Shown here in pieces: positions 8,101 to 16,784 of a DNA stretch of 64,000 bases. The stretch is from Aequorivita antarctica (GTDB taxonomy: Bacteria > Bacteroidota > Bacteroidia > Flavobacteriales > Flavobacteriaceae), in assembly GCF_007997155.1 (NCBI RefSeq), contig NZ_VORT01000003.1:310001-374000 (forward strand), written 5' to 3'. Below the pieces are notes generated by a model. The model saw only the letters and a list, made by a program, of their open reading frames with translations. It was not told the origin of the DNA and did no database searches. The position numbers and the translations under genes are program-made. The first letter of the stretch is position 1; the number at the start of each line of letters is the position of its first letter.

Positions 8101-10104
8101 CTATTTATATGATCTCGATTTAACTTCAATATTTTCGTACTCCAATTCTTCTTTGTGTAGCACTTCATTTCCTGGATCTCCAGTGTATTCCCATGCAGCG
8201 ACGTACATAAAGTTTTCGTCATCGCGGAGGGCTTCTCCTTCTTCGGTTTGGTATTCTTCTCGGAAGTGGCCACCACAAGACTCATTTCTATGTAGTGCGT
8301 CTTTTGCGAATAATTCACCTAACTCCAAGAAATCTGCAACGCGAGTAGCTTTTTCGAGCTCGGCATTCATTTCGTTCATCTCTCCTGGAACTTTTACGTC
8401 TTTCCAGAATTCTTCACGCAACATTCTAATTTCAGCCATAGCCGACTCTAAATCTTTTGCATTCCTGGCCATTCCACATTTGTTCCACATTATGTGACCC
8501 AATTTTTTATGGAAGTGATCTACGGAATGTGTTCCTTTATTATTTATCAACTTCTCCAAAAGTTCACGAACCTTGTTTTCGGCTTCGTCAAATTCTTTGG
8601 AATCTGTTGGTATTTTTCCTGTTTTAATATCTTTTGAAAGGTAATCGCCAATCGTGTATGGCAACACAAAGTAACCATCTGCCAAACCTTGCATCAAGGC
8701 CGAGGCTCCCAAACGGTTTGCACCGTGGTCGCTAAAGTTAGCTTCCCCAGTAACGTAACAACCGGGAATGGTGGACTGCAAGTTGTAATCTACCCAAACA
8801 CCGCCCATAGTGTAATGCACAGCAGGATAAATCATCATTGGGGTTTCGTACGGGTTTTCGTCAACGATTTTCTCGTACATCTGGAAAAGGTTTCCGTATT
8901 TATTTTCAATAACCTCTTTCCCTAGTTTTATTACTTCTTCTTTGGAAGGATTATGGTTTCCATGCATTGCAGCTTGCTCTTTTCCATAGCGCTCTATCGC
9001 CGTAGCAAAGTCTAGGAAAACAGCTTGCCCAGTTTTATTTACGCCAAAACCAGCGTCACATCTTTCTTTAGCAGCGCGTGAAGCAACATCACGCGGCACC
9101 AAGTTTCCGAAGGAAGGATATCTTCTCTCTAAGTAGTAATCTCTTTCTTCAGCTGAAAGATCGTTCGGTTTTTTCTTTCCTTGACGAATAGCTTCAGCAT
9201 CTGCTATATTCTTCGGAACCCAAATTCTTCCATCGTTTCTCAACGATTCTGACATCAAAGTCAATTTACTCTGATGGTCTCCTGAAACAGGAATGCAAGT
9301 TGGGTGAATCTGCGTATAGCAAGGATTTGCAAAATACGCCCCTCTTTTGTGAATCTTCCAGGAAGCTGTAACGTTACTTCCCATAGCATTTGTTGAAAGG
9401 AAGAAAGCATTTCCGTAACCCCCTGAAGCAATAACCACAGCGTGTGCAGAATGTCTTTCAATTTTTCCTGTAACTAAATCACGGGCAATAATTCCTCTCG
9501 CTTTACCATCCACGATTACTAAATCAAGCATTTCGTGACGGTTATATGGTGTGATTTTTCCACGGTTTATTTGGCGGTTCATTGCAGAATATGCTCCTAA
9601 AAGCAATTGCTGTCCCGTTTGTCCTTTCGCATAAAAAGTACGCGAAACCAATACTCCTCCAAAAGAACGGTTGTCCAAATAACCTCCATATTCACGTGCA
9701 AAAGGCACCCCTTGTGCCACACATTGGTCAATAATATTTGCTGAAACCTCAGCAAGTCGATACACATTTCCTTCGCGGGAACGGTAATCGCCACCTTTTA
9801 CAGTGTCATAAAACAATCGGTAGTTTGAATCGCCATCACCTTGGTAGTTTTTGGCGGCATTGATACCTCCTTGAGCGGCAATGGAGTGTGCGCGGCGAGG
9901 AGAATCTTGATAGCAAAATGTTTTTACGTTATAACCCAATTCGGCAAGGGTTGCAGCGGCACTTCCGCCAGCAAGACCCGTTCCTACCATAATTATGTCA
10001 ATATTACGTTTGTTGGCAGGGTTAACTAGGTTTATATCGTTTTTATGATTTGTCCACTTATCGGCTAAGGGTCCTTTTGGGATTTTGGAATCTAATTTCG
10101 ACAT
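8101..10104 (-). CDS. sdhA: Succinate dehydrogenase/fumarate reductase flavoprotein subunit
   Basis: 667 residues, the long form typical of Bacteroidota (type B) enzymes. The FAD Rossmann motif is [20 protein letters not shown] (about 37-57). [20 protein letters not shown] holds the His used for covalent FAD. The capping domain and active-site region include [28 protein letters not shown] and [16 protein letters not shown]. It oxidises succinate to fumarate, feeding SdhB. It lies 11 bp after sdhC. Confidence 0.97.
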   Translation of the reverse strand: MSKLDSKIPKGPLADKWTNHKNDINLVNPANKRNIDIIMVGTGLAGGSAAATLAELGYNVKTFCYQDSPRRAHSIAAQGGINAAKNYQGDGDSNYRLFYDTVKGGDYRSREGNVYRLAEVSANIIDQCVAQGVPFAREYGGYLDNRSFGGVLVSRTFYAKGQTGQQLLLGAYSAMNRQINRGKITPYNRHEMLDLVIVDGKARGIIARDLVTGKIERHSAHAVVIASGGYGNAFFLSTNAMGSNVTASWKIHKRGAYFANPCYTQIHPTCIPVSGDHQSKLTLMSESLRNDGRIWVPKNIADAEAIRQGKKKPNDLSAEERDYYLERRYPSFGNLVPRDVASRAAKERCDAGFGVNKTGQAVFLDFATAIERYGKEQAAMHGNHNPSKEEVIKLGKEVIENKYGNLFQMYEKIVDENPYETPMMIYPAVHYTMGGVWVDYNLQSTIPGCYVTGEANFSDHGANRLGASALMQGLADGYFVLPYTIGDYLSKDIKTGKIPTDSKEFDEAENKVRELLEKLINNKGTHSVDHFHKKLGHIMWNKCGMARNAKDLESAMAEIRMLREEFWKDVKVPGEMNEMNAELEKATRVADFLELGELFAKDALHRNESCGGHFREEYQTEEGEALRDDENFMYVAAWEYTGDPGNEVLHKEELEYENIEVKSRSYK

Positions 10105-10115
10105 TGCTTTTTCTT

Positions 10116-10778
10116 TTAGTGGATTTGATTAAAGTGAAGGTAAAGGGCAATGAAAATAAAGCCTAACGGAATAAATATTGCGTAAAACTTTGTAAACCCT
10201 CTCAAGCCTTTTGAATATTTATTGTTCCAGCCCATACTTTGGAAAGACGAAGAAAAGCCGTGCCAAAGGTGAAGCGCCAACAATACAAAAGCCAAGCAAT
10301 ACAAGCCTGTACGAACTGGACTTTCAAATTTATGGAGCAACTCGGGGTAATAGCGAGTGGCATCCAAAGGGTTGCTTTCAATGTATTTGTGAACTATTTC
10401 CGGAAACCAGAAATCGTAAAAGTGAAGTCCCAAAAATGCCAAAATAACAGCACCGCTAATAATCATATTTCGCGAAGCCCAAGTTGAGTTTTTGTTGCCT
10501 TTAAAAGACTTGTAACTAATTTGTCTTGCATTATTGTTCCTTACTTCAAGTATAATTCCCATAATAAAGTGGAAAACCACACCAAGAATCAAAATTGGTT
10601 GAAGAATGCCCTGCACTAAAATATTGTGACCCATAAAATGGGACCAGCTATTAAAAGTATCGGGATCAATGACCGAAGTGATATTGATGGTAAAATGTTG
10701 TGCCAAAAAGAAGACAAGAAACAAGCCGGAAAGTGCCATAGCTACTTTTCGGGCAATTGAAGAGTTTAATATTGCCAT
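10116..10778 (-). CDS. sdhC: Succinate dehydrogenase cytochrome b558 subunit
   Basis: 220 residues with five hydrophobic helices, as in the single-subunit di-heme membrane anchor of type B complex II. Candidate heme-ligand histidines lie in the helices: [28 protein letters not shown] and [12 protein letters not shown]. It anchors SdhAB and reduces menaquinone. It is the first gene of the operon; a promoter lies about 30 bp upstream. Confidence 0.95.
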   Translation of the reverse strand: MAILNSSIARKVAMALSGLFLVFFLAQHFTINITSVIDPDTFNSWSHFMGHNILVQGILQPILILGVVFHFIMGIILEVRNNNARQISYKSFKGNKNSTWASRNMIISGAVILAFLGLHFYDFWFPEIVHKYIESNPLDATRYYPELLHKFESPVRTGLYCLAFVLLALHLWHGFSSSFQSMGWNNKYSKGLRGFTKFYAIFIPLGFIFIALYLHFNQIH

Positions 10779-10805
10779 TATGGTTTTATTTCAAGAATAG
10801 TTGTA

Positions 10806-10836
10806 CAAAAATACGCTTCAAGCAGCTTGTTGCCAA
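10806..10836 (-). promoter_or_regulatory. Promoter of sdhCAB
   Basis: Read on the minus strand, TTG (10834-10836), a 20-bp gap, then a perfect -7 element TATTTTTG (10806-10813). It is about 30 bp upstream of the sdhC start. Confidence 0.6.
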
Positions 10837-10886
10837 ACATTCTTAATTGTTTAAAATCTATTTAGAATCGGTTTAAATACATTAGC

Positions 10887-13727
10887 TTACTTTACCTCCA
10901 ACTCAGAAGTTGCTGTTTTCCCGTTTATGGAAACACTCACTTTATACTTTCCTTTCGGAAGATACTGTTTACCGTTTTCAGCCTTTTTTATTTTTGCCTC
11001 AGCTTTTTCAAAAGTCTTTATTCCTTTTTCCGAAATAGAAAAATCATAATCCATTATGTTTACGCCTTTTGAAGCTTCCATCGTGATTTGTTGCAGTTCT
11101 TTTCCGTCTTCAGTTTTGATAGCTATTGTTGCTTTTCCTATTTGCGGACTGTAAAACTGAATGCTGGTTTTAGGTTCGTAAACCTCTCCCCAAGTACTCC
11201 ATTTACTTCCCCAGCGAGGTGAATAATTTACCGTCTCCATTTCAGCGGCAACCACTTCATTTGTATTATTTGCATTCAGTTTTTGAAGTAAAGCGATATC
11301 AACCACATAAATAGATCTTCCGTGGGTTCCCAAAACCAAATCCTTCGCTTCAGGCTGAATTACCAAATCGTGCACAGCAACATTGGGTAATTCTTTTGAA
11401 AACACTTCCCAACTTTCACCGCGATTGAAGGAAACATATGCTCCATTATCTGTTCCCAAATACAGCAGATTTTCATTCGTAGGATCTTCTTTTATTACGT
11501 TTACTGATGAAGTAGGCAAATTGTTGCTGATGTCTTTCCAAGTGGCGCCATAATTTTCACTTACATAAACATATGGTTTAAAATCATCCCAACGATAGCC
11601 GTTCAAGCTAACATAAACTCGTTCTTTTTTATGTGAAGAAGCAACCACTCGGCTTACCCAAAGATCCTTTGGAAAACTATCTGAAATTTTTGTCCAGCTA
11701 CCGCCTGCATCTTTTGAGACATAAACCAAGCCATCGTCGCTGCCAGTGTAAAGCAAGCCAAACTGAAAAGTAGATTCGCTGATGCTCGATAATGTACCAT
11801 AGGCCACATTACCCTGTTTTCCGCCCTGCGTTAAATCTTCTGAAATTGTAATCCAGTCATCACCCTGGTTCATGCTTCGCATCAATTTATTTCCACCCAA
11901 ATAGAGAATATCCTGGTTGTGCGGACTCAGCAAAATTGGCGTTTGCCAATTAAAACGATATGGGCTATCACCCAATTCGTGTTTCGGTTGAATGTAAACT
12001 GGTTCGGCTCCGTTTCTGTTCAATCTGTAATAATTTCCAAACTGAAACCCGGTGTAAACTATTTTACTATTTCGGTTGTCAATTTGCACATGCATACCGT
12101 CACCACCAAAAAGGAACTCATACGGATATTTGCCCTCTTGCAACCAGCCAGGATTTGCCTCATAATCATGTGGACCCACCCAAACGCCATTGTCCTGAAG
12201 ACCGCCGTAAACATTATAATTTTTTTCATGATCGATATTTACCGAATAGAATTGCCCTACGGCAGGGGCATTGTTTTTTATCCACGTTTTACCATCGTCA
12301 TAACTTATGTTTACGCCCCCGTCGTTGCCATCAATTAAATGGCTTGGCATTTTGGGGTTTATCCACAGTGCGTGGTGGTCTGCATGCACGTTATCGGCAT
12401 CAATGCTTGTAAAAGTCTTTCCTCCGTCAGCAGATTTCAAAATTGGTACGCCATACACATATATTTTATTGGCATCACTAGGATTCACGTGAATTTTTCC
12501 GAAGTAATATCCATAAGAATAATACAAATCATCTAAAAAACCTTCGTGAGTTTTCTTCCAGGTTTTTCCGCCGTCGGTGCTTTTGTAAACCTCAGCACCA
12601 ATAACAGGCGTGTCAAAAAGCGCGCTGTTGGCATCTTCCAAATATTTTGCAATATCTTCAGGTTTTACGGTACCTACGCGCACCATTTGCTTTACATTTT
12701 CTGCACGGTATTTTTCCTGAAAACCATTCATTTTAAGGAATTGATTCAGTTTTTTATCATCTAAATTCAGAAAGGCAGCCACGTCCATTTTCTTGAAATC
12801 GTTTTTGGTGAGGATTTCTGTTTCTTCTTTTTTGGATTCTTCTTTTCTGTGGAATTGGTTGTCAACAATTAAATAAACTGTGTTGTCATCTACAACTGCT
12901 GTACCCATCCTGCCCATTCCTTTACCTATTGGCAAACCACTATTTTCGGTAGAAACTTTGGTCCAACTACTTCCCGCATCGGTGCTTTTATAAACTCCGC
13001 TACCCTCGCCGCTGCCATCAAAATTCCAGGCTTTGCGGTCTTTGTCCCAAGCGGCAGCATACATAGTATTGAAATTTTTCGGATTAGCGGAAATTTCAAT
13101 AATCCCCGTTTCATTATTTATGAAAAGTGTTTTACTCCAAGTTTTGCCTCCATCAGTAGTTTTGAAAACCCCGCGCTCGTCGTTGGTGGAATACAAATGT
13201 CCCACCGCGCCAACAATAACTTCGTTTGGATTGGAAGGATTTATAAGAATACTGCTAATGTGGTGAGTGTCCGTTAGCCCCATGTTTTGCCATGTTTGGC
13301 CTTTGTCATCGCTTTTCAGCAAACCGATTCCCGAGTATGAGGAACGGGAAGCATTCACTTCGCCTGTACCAACCCATATGGTGCCATTTTGCCAATCTAC
13401 CGCCACACAACCTACATTCTGAGTGGGACTGCTGTCCATTGCGGGCGTAAATGAAGTGCCGTTATTGTTAGTATGCCACAGTCCGCCACTGGCGTAGCCC
13501 ACGTAAAATTCCGTGGGATTATTAGGGTTTACGGCAAAATCAACCACTCGGCCGCTCATAATGCTCGGGCCAATGCTTTTAAAAGGTAGATTTTTAACAG
13601 GAGAGGCTTGCGCCAGTTGTGTTTTTTGTTGAATGCCGCTTACCACTGTGGTTGCGGGAGTAGCGGGCTGTTGCGAAAAAGCTACGGCAGTAGCTAGGCA
13701 GAGCGCCGAAAGAAACAATTTGTTCAT
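10887..13727 (-). CDS. Secreted sortilin-type (VPS10-like) BNR propeller protein
   Basis: 946 residues with a signal peptide (FLSALCLATAVAFSQQ). About nine Asp-box/BNR motifs (S-x-D-x-G-x-T-W type) are visible, for example KSDDKGQTWQNM, KTTDGGKTWSKT, KSTDGGKTWKKT and VSKDAGGSWTKI. They span residues about 50-790 and indicate a large propeller of the sortilin/VPS10 or xyloglucanase type. A charged helical insert (about 290-370, EESKKEETEILTKNDFKKMD) interrupts it. The C-terminal ~100 residues look like an Ig-like/fibronectin-like domain. There is no type IX sorting tail. Such proteins are often annotated as glycosyl hydrolases, but no catalytic acid is identifiable here. Confidence 0.8.
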   Translation of the reverse strand: MNKLFLSALCLATAVAFSQQPATPATTVVSGIQQKTQLAQASPVKNLPFKSIGPSIMSGRVVDFAVNPNNPTEFYVGYASGGLWHTNNNGTSFTPAMDSSPTQNVGCVAVDWQNGTIWVGTGEVNASRSSYSGIGLLKSDDKGQTWQNMGLTDTHHISSILINPSNPNEVIVGAVGHLYSTNDERGVFKTTDGGKTWSKTLFINNETGIIEISANPKNFNTMYAAAWDKDRKAWNFDGSGEGSGVYKSTDAGSSWTKVSTENSGLPIGKGMGRMGTAVVDDNTVYLIVDNQFHRKEESKKEETEILTKNDFKKMDVAAFLNLDDKKLNQFLKMNGFQEKYRAENVKQMVRVGTVKPEDIAKYLEDANSALFDTPVIGAEVYKSTDGGKTWKKTHEGFLDDLYYSYGYYFGKIHVNPSDANKIYVYGVPILKSADGGKTFTSIDADNVHADHHALWINPKMPSHLIDGNDGGVNISYDDGKTWIKNNAPAVGQFYSVNIDHEKNYNVYGGLQDNGVWVGPHDYEANPGWLQEGKYPYEFLFGGDGMHVQIDNRNSKIVYTGFQFGNYYRLNRNGAEPVYIQPKHELGDSPYRFNWQTPILLSPHNQDILYLGGNKLMRSMNQGDDWITISEDLTQGGKQGNVAYGTLSSISESTFQFGLLYTGSDDGLVYVSKDAGGSWTKISDSFPKDLWVSRVVASSHKKERVYVSLNGYRWDDFKPYVYVSENYGATWKDISNNLPTSSVNVIKEDPTNENLLYLGTDNGAYVSFNRGESWEVFSKELPNVAVHDLVIQPEAKDLVLGTHGRSIYVVDIALLQKLNANNTNEVVAAEMETVNYSPRWGSKWSTWGEVYEPKTSIQFYSPQIGKATIAIKTEDGKELQQITMEASKGVNIMDYDFSISEKGIKTFEKAEAKIKKAENGKQYLPKGKYKVSVSINGKTATSELEVK

Positions 13728-13851
13728 GTGATTGGTTTTGAAAAGATGAAGGTACTTAAATGAGGCGGGTTTTGCAATTGTTAAGCGATGAGGAATTAGC
13801 GATGAGCGAAAAGGGGAATTGTTTTTTGGTATATTTGGGTTGAATTATATA

Positions 13852-13885
13852 ATGGGAATAAACACTATATAGTGTTTATTCCCAT
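13852..13885. repeat. Perfect 34-bp palindrome
   Basis: The left arm ATGGGAATAAACACTAT is followed at once by its exact reverse complement. It lies between an isolated TATATTTG (13830-13837) and the Trypco2-like gene at 13915. There is no T-run, so it is not a classic terminator. Confidence 0.95.
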
Positions 13886-13914
13886 GTTACCTGTAAGCTG
13901 AAAACACAAATACT

Positions 13915-14298
13915 ATGGATTTAAAAGATTTTATAAAAAATACGATTTCTTCAATTAGTGAGGCTATTGTTGAAAGTCAAAATGAACTGAAAGACAAAGG
14001 AGTTATAGTAAATCCAGAAAAAACTGAAATTGGAAAAACTGGTGAAAAACTGTTGAGAAGTGATGGATGGAGATATGTTCAGAACTTGGATTTCGACATT
14101 TTAGTTGGAGTTGATGACAAGCAAGGAACTGGTGGAAAAGGAGAACTAAAAGTAGCTGGACTTTTTAGCATCGGTGCAGGAATAAATGATGAAAACACTA
14201 CTGTTAACCACAACCGAATTAAATTTACAGTTCCGGTAGCTTTTAGCACCGTTGAAACACCGACAGAATACAAACCGAAAGGACCATCAATACTATAA
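13915..14298 (+). CDS. Trypco2-like small protein (trypsin-co-occurring domain 2)
   Basis: 127 residues. It has an N-terminal amphipathic helix (DLKDFIKNTISSISEAIVES), a short polar middle, and C-terminal beta strands with a glycine-rich segment (GGKGELKVAGLFSIGAG) ending in NRIKFTVPVAFS. This layout recalls the Trypco2 domain, found beside trypsin-like and NACHT proteins in putative bacterial conflict systems. I recognise it only by pattern. No protease or NTPase gene is next to it. It starts the accessory island: a 34-bp palindrome lies upstream, and GTTACCTGT (13886-13894) and its reverse complement (14305-14313) flank the gene. Confidence 0.5.
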   Translation: MDLKDFIKNTISSISEAIVESQNELKDKGVIVNPEKTEIGKTGEKLLRSDGWRYVQNLDFDILVGVDDKQGTGGKGELKVAGLFSIGAGINDENTTVNHNRIKFTVPVAFSTVETPTEYKPKGPSIL

Positions 14299-14304
14299 AA
14301 GCCA

Positions 14305-14445
14305 ACAGGTAACAATGTATAACCGCAATTACGGCGGATTCGACTGCGTCCGAATCCACTCGGAATTGCTAACGCCAGTACTTAACCGAAAAACCTCGTA
14401 AATTTACCCGTAACTGACGGTTATACTGGACCGTTGTAGCTAATC
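14305..14445. repeat. Structured inverted-repeat element A (cassette-junction-like)
   Basis: Outer arms GTATAACCG (14317-14325) and CGGTTATAC (14418-14426) are perfect 9-bp complements, extended by ACAA near the left end and TTGT near 14433-14436. An inner hairpin GGATTCG / CGAATCC lies near 14336-14358. The general layout recalls attC-type recombination sites, but the 7-bp core boxes do not match the standard consensus. Element B near 16785-16912 has the same architecture. Confidence 0.55.
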
Positions 14446-14448
14446 AAT

Positions 14449-15027
14449 ATGAAGAAAATTGAAAAATATAAAGAAGTCTCTTCCCTTTGGATTGAATATA
14501 AAAGTGGATTAAAATATTATATTTTAAAAAAGCTTAAAAATGAAGATCTAGCTGATGAATTATCTCATGAGGTATTAATGAAAATTTACAATTCCTGTTG
14601 CTCGGGGAATGAAATAAAAAATATTAAATCATGGATATATCAAATTGCCCATAATACTGTGATTGATTATTTAAAATCAGAAAATAAATTCACAAATGAA
14701 GTCACTGAAAAATTCGAATCAGATGAAAATAATACTTATGAAGAGGCTGAAAAATTCTTGGAGCCTCTTATAAAATTATTACCTGATAAATATGCTCTCC
14801 CTCTTTTATTGTCAGATATTGAAGGAGTAAGCCAAATTGAAGTTTCCAAAAAAATGAATTTGAGTTTAACGGCCACTAAAAGCAGAATTCAACGTGCAAG
14901 AAAATTATTGAAAGAGAAAATTATTGAATGTAGCAATTTGGAAATAAATGCCAAAGGAAGGCCTATTTCTATTGAAATTAAAGCAGATTGTAAACCGTTG
15001 AAAAAAAACCCAAAAAATAATAATTAA
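14449..15027 (+). CDS. SigZ-like ECF RNA polymerase sigma factor
   Basis: 192 residues. Region 2 is about 10-85 (LADELSHEVLMKIYNSC; IKSWIYQIAHNTVIDYLKSE). Region 4 is about 105-158, with a helix-turn-helix (GVSQIEVSKKMNLSLTATKS). Beyond region 4 a ~35-residue tail carries Cys161 and Cys181; Cys50-Cys51 lie in region 2. The tail (IIECSNLEINAKGRPISIEI) resembles that of SigZ proteins, which I recall as cysteine-containing there. No anti-sigma gene follows. Instead the stop codon runs into the first of two identical 46-bp repeats that precede the next two transcription units. This suggests a self-contained regulon. Codon use is more A-rich than in neighbouring core genes. Confidence 0.85.
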   Translation: MKKIEKYKEVSSLWIEYKSGLKYYILKKLKNEDLADELSHEVLMKIYNSCCSGNEIKNIKSWIYQIAHNTVIDYLKSENKFTNEVTEKFESDENNTYEEAEKFLEPLIKLLPDKYALPLLLSDIEGVSQIEVSKKMNLSLTATKSRIQRARKLLKEKIIECSNLEINAKGRPISIEIKADCKPLKKNPKNNN

Positions 15028-15071
15028 TAAATTTTGCGTCTTTTTGTATCTTAATTAGTCTTGGTTATGAT
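15026..15071 (+). repeat. 46-bp direct repeat, copy 1 (candidate SigZ-type promoter)
   Basis: Identical to 15304-15349 over 46 bases. It begins inside the sigma-factor stop codon and ends 23 bp before the ATG of the 43-codon ORF. It contains GCGTCTTTTTGTATCTTAAT and, further on, TAGTCTTGG. Confidence 0.95.
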
Positions 15072-15094
15072 TATTAATTTAAAAAACACACAAA

Positions 15095-15226
15095 ATGGAA
15101 ACAATAAAATATTCAAGAAGAACAACATGGAATAATAATAGAAACTATAGATCGAATTCAGCAACACGATCATTATGTATAATATCATCTAAAGGCATTT
15201 TTGGCTCGAATCGCAGATATTGTTGA
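15095..15226 (+). CDS. 43-residue peptide ORF in the sigma-factor module
   Basis: ATG at 15095, TGA at 15224-15226. The peptide is rich in Arg, Asn and Ser (N-terminus METIKYSRRTTWNNNRNYRS) and ends SNRRYC, with Cys28 and terminal Cys43. An A-rich stretch precedes the ATG, as is usual for Bacteroidota starts. It lies between 46-bp repeat copy 1 and a hairpin terminator, so it is the only ORF on a predicted ~200-nt transcript. No homologue is known to me. It could be a precursor or metal-binding peptide, or the transcript could be a small regulatory RNA. There is no signal peptide. Confidence 0.4.
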   Translation: METIKYSRRTTWNNNRNYRSNSATRSLCIISSKGIFGSNRRYC

Positions 15227-15254
15227 GACCTTTAATTTCATTAAATAATAATTT

Positions 15255-15285
15255 AAAAAGCTTCCTAATATAGGAGGCTTTTTTA
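15255..15285 (+). terminator. Terminator of the short transcript
   Basis: Stem AAAAGCTTCCT / AGGAGGCTTTT with a 5-nt loop and one G-T pair, followed by T's. It separates the 43-codon ORF from repeat copy 2. Confidence 0.75.
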
Positions 15286-15303
15286 GTTAAAAAATATTTA
15301 ATC

Positions 15304-15349
15304 AATAAATTTTGCGTCTTTTTGTATCTTAATTAGTCTTGGTTATGAT
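15304..15349 (+). repeat. 46-bp direct repeat, copy 2 (candidate SigZ-type promoter)
   Basis: An exact copy of 15026-15071. It ends 23 bp before the flavoprotein ATG at 15373, the same distance that copy 1 has to its ORF. That equal spacing is what a shared promoter would give. Confidence 0.95.
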
Positions 15350-15372
15350 ATTAAATCTAAAACTAAGAAATA

Positions 15373-16692
15373 ATGAATAATCACGATTTACCAGTAGCAA
15401 TAATTGGCGGAGGTCCAGTAGGTTTGTCCGCAGCCGCACATCTTAAAAAAAGCAATCAGCCATTTATTCTTTTTGAAACAGGAAGTCAAATTGGCGCTAA
15501 TATTTTAAAATGGGGACACGTAAGGTTGTTTTCACCTTGGGAATATAATATTGACAAGATAGCAGAAACCTTATTACGAGAAGCACAATTGCCAATTCCA
15601 AACAAAGCAGATGTTCCTTATGGAAAGGAAATTATTGAAGATTATTTAAAGCCACTTGCAAATTTACCAGGCATTAAAGAACATATTAATTTGAATTCGA
15701 AGGTAATCGCCATTGGAAGAAGCGGTTTAGATAAAATGAAAGATGCCAAGAGAGAAGAACTTCCTTTTTCTATTCAAGTTATTGAAAATGGAAAATTTAA
15801 GCTGTATGAAGCTAAAGCAGTAATTGATGCTTCAGGTACTTGGCAAAGTCCAAATCCTGTAGGATCTGGTGGAATATTTGCACTTGGTGAGGTGGATAAT
15901 AGAGCCCAAATATATTATGGTATGCCCGATATCAATGAAGCAGATGAGGATAAATATGCTAATAAAACTACTTTAGTCGTGGGCGGAGGGCATTCGGCTA
16001 TTGGAACTATTTTAGCATTAAATGATCTCATTCATAAATACCCAAAAACAAAAATTCATTGGGTATTGCGAAAAAAGCAAGTTAGTGATGTGTATGGCGG
16101 TCAAGAGGCTGATAAGTTTAAGGCAAGAGGTGCTTTAGGTATTCAAATTGAAAAATTGGTGAATTCAGGAGCTATTGAGATTCATACGCCTGTGTATATT
16201 CATGAAATTGAAAAAAATAAGGACCAATTAGTAATTAAAGGCTTAAAACACAAAGACAACTTTGTTTTGGAGGGTATAGATGAAATAATTAGCAATACAG
16301 GCTCTCGTCCCGATTTTAATTTCTTAAGAGAAATTCGCTTTGACTCAGATTCAGCTCTTGAAAGCGTTCCTAAGCTGGCTAATTTAATTGATCCAAATAT
16401 TCATAGCTGTGGTACTGTACGACCACATGGGGAGGCAGAATTAAGGCAAAAGGAAAAAGGTTTTTATATCGTTGGGATGAAAAGCTATGGACGTGCTCCT
16501 ACCTTTTTAATGACTACAGGTTATGAGCAAATAAGGTCAATAGTCGCTTTCATGAACGGTAATTTTGAAAGTGCAAAACGAGTAGAATTAAATTTACCAG
16601 AAACTGGTGTTTGTAGCTCAGGAATCAATACGGCAATTAAAGAAGCTGAGGTCAAAGTAAAAAGCAGCTGTGCTGCGAGTTGTGGTGTATAA
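15373..16692 (+). CDS. FAD/NAD(P)-binding flavoprotein with Cys-rich C-terminus
   Basis: 439 residues. The N-terminal FAD Rossmann motif is VAIIGGGPVGLSAAAHL (about 8-25), and the second nucleotide-binding motif is LVVGGGHSAIG (about 202-212). Both are as in flavin-containing monooxygenase/thioredoxin-reductase-like enzymes. IISNTGSRPDFNFL is the usual ATG-like motif before the C-terminal domain. The end carries LNLPETGVCSSG (Cys414) and a tail with Cys433 and Cys437 (SSCAASCGV). I recall related flavoproteins with such Cys-rich tails in arsenic and metal loci, but that is memory, not shown here. No ars gene is in the window. It is probably transcribed from 46-bp repeat copy 2. Confidence 0.8.
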   Translation: MNNHDLPVAIIGGGPVGLSAAAHLKKSNQPFILFETGSQIGANILKWGHVRLFSPWEYNIDKIAETLLREAQLPIPNKADVPYGKEIIEDYLKPLANLPGIKEHINLNSKVIAIGRSGLDKMKDAKREELPFSIQVIENGKFKLYEAKAVIDASGTWQSPNPVGSGGIFALGEVDNRAQIYYGMPDINEADEDKYANKTTLVVGGGHSAIGTILALNDLIHKYPKTKIHWVLRKKQVSDVYGGQEADKFKARGALGIQIEKLVNSGAIEIHTPVYIHEIEKNKDQLVIKGLKHKDNFVLEGIDEIISNTGSRPDFNFLREIRFDSDSALESVPKLANLIDPNIHSCGTVRPHGEAELRQKEKGFYIVGMKSYGRAPTFLMTTGYEQIRSIVAFMNGNFESAKRVELNLPETGVCSSGINTAIKEAEVKVKSSCAASCGV

Positions 16693-16784
16693 ATTAATAG
16701 TTATCCTACTATTCTATTTAGTTATCAGCAATTTACTGAATAAAAGACATCAAACGGAGAGGAAGTATTAATGAAGAACTAGCT

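Noticed and set aside
11919-12412. Long open frames on the plus strand opposite the propeller gene
   Set aside because: They lie fully antisense to a well-supported gene, have no start context, and their translation looks like reversed coding sequence.
15026-15349. Two identical 46-bp repeats as a mini CRISPR array
   Set aside because: Only two copies, 232 bp apart, with a terminator and an ORF in the spacer; no cas genes.
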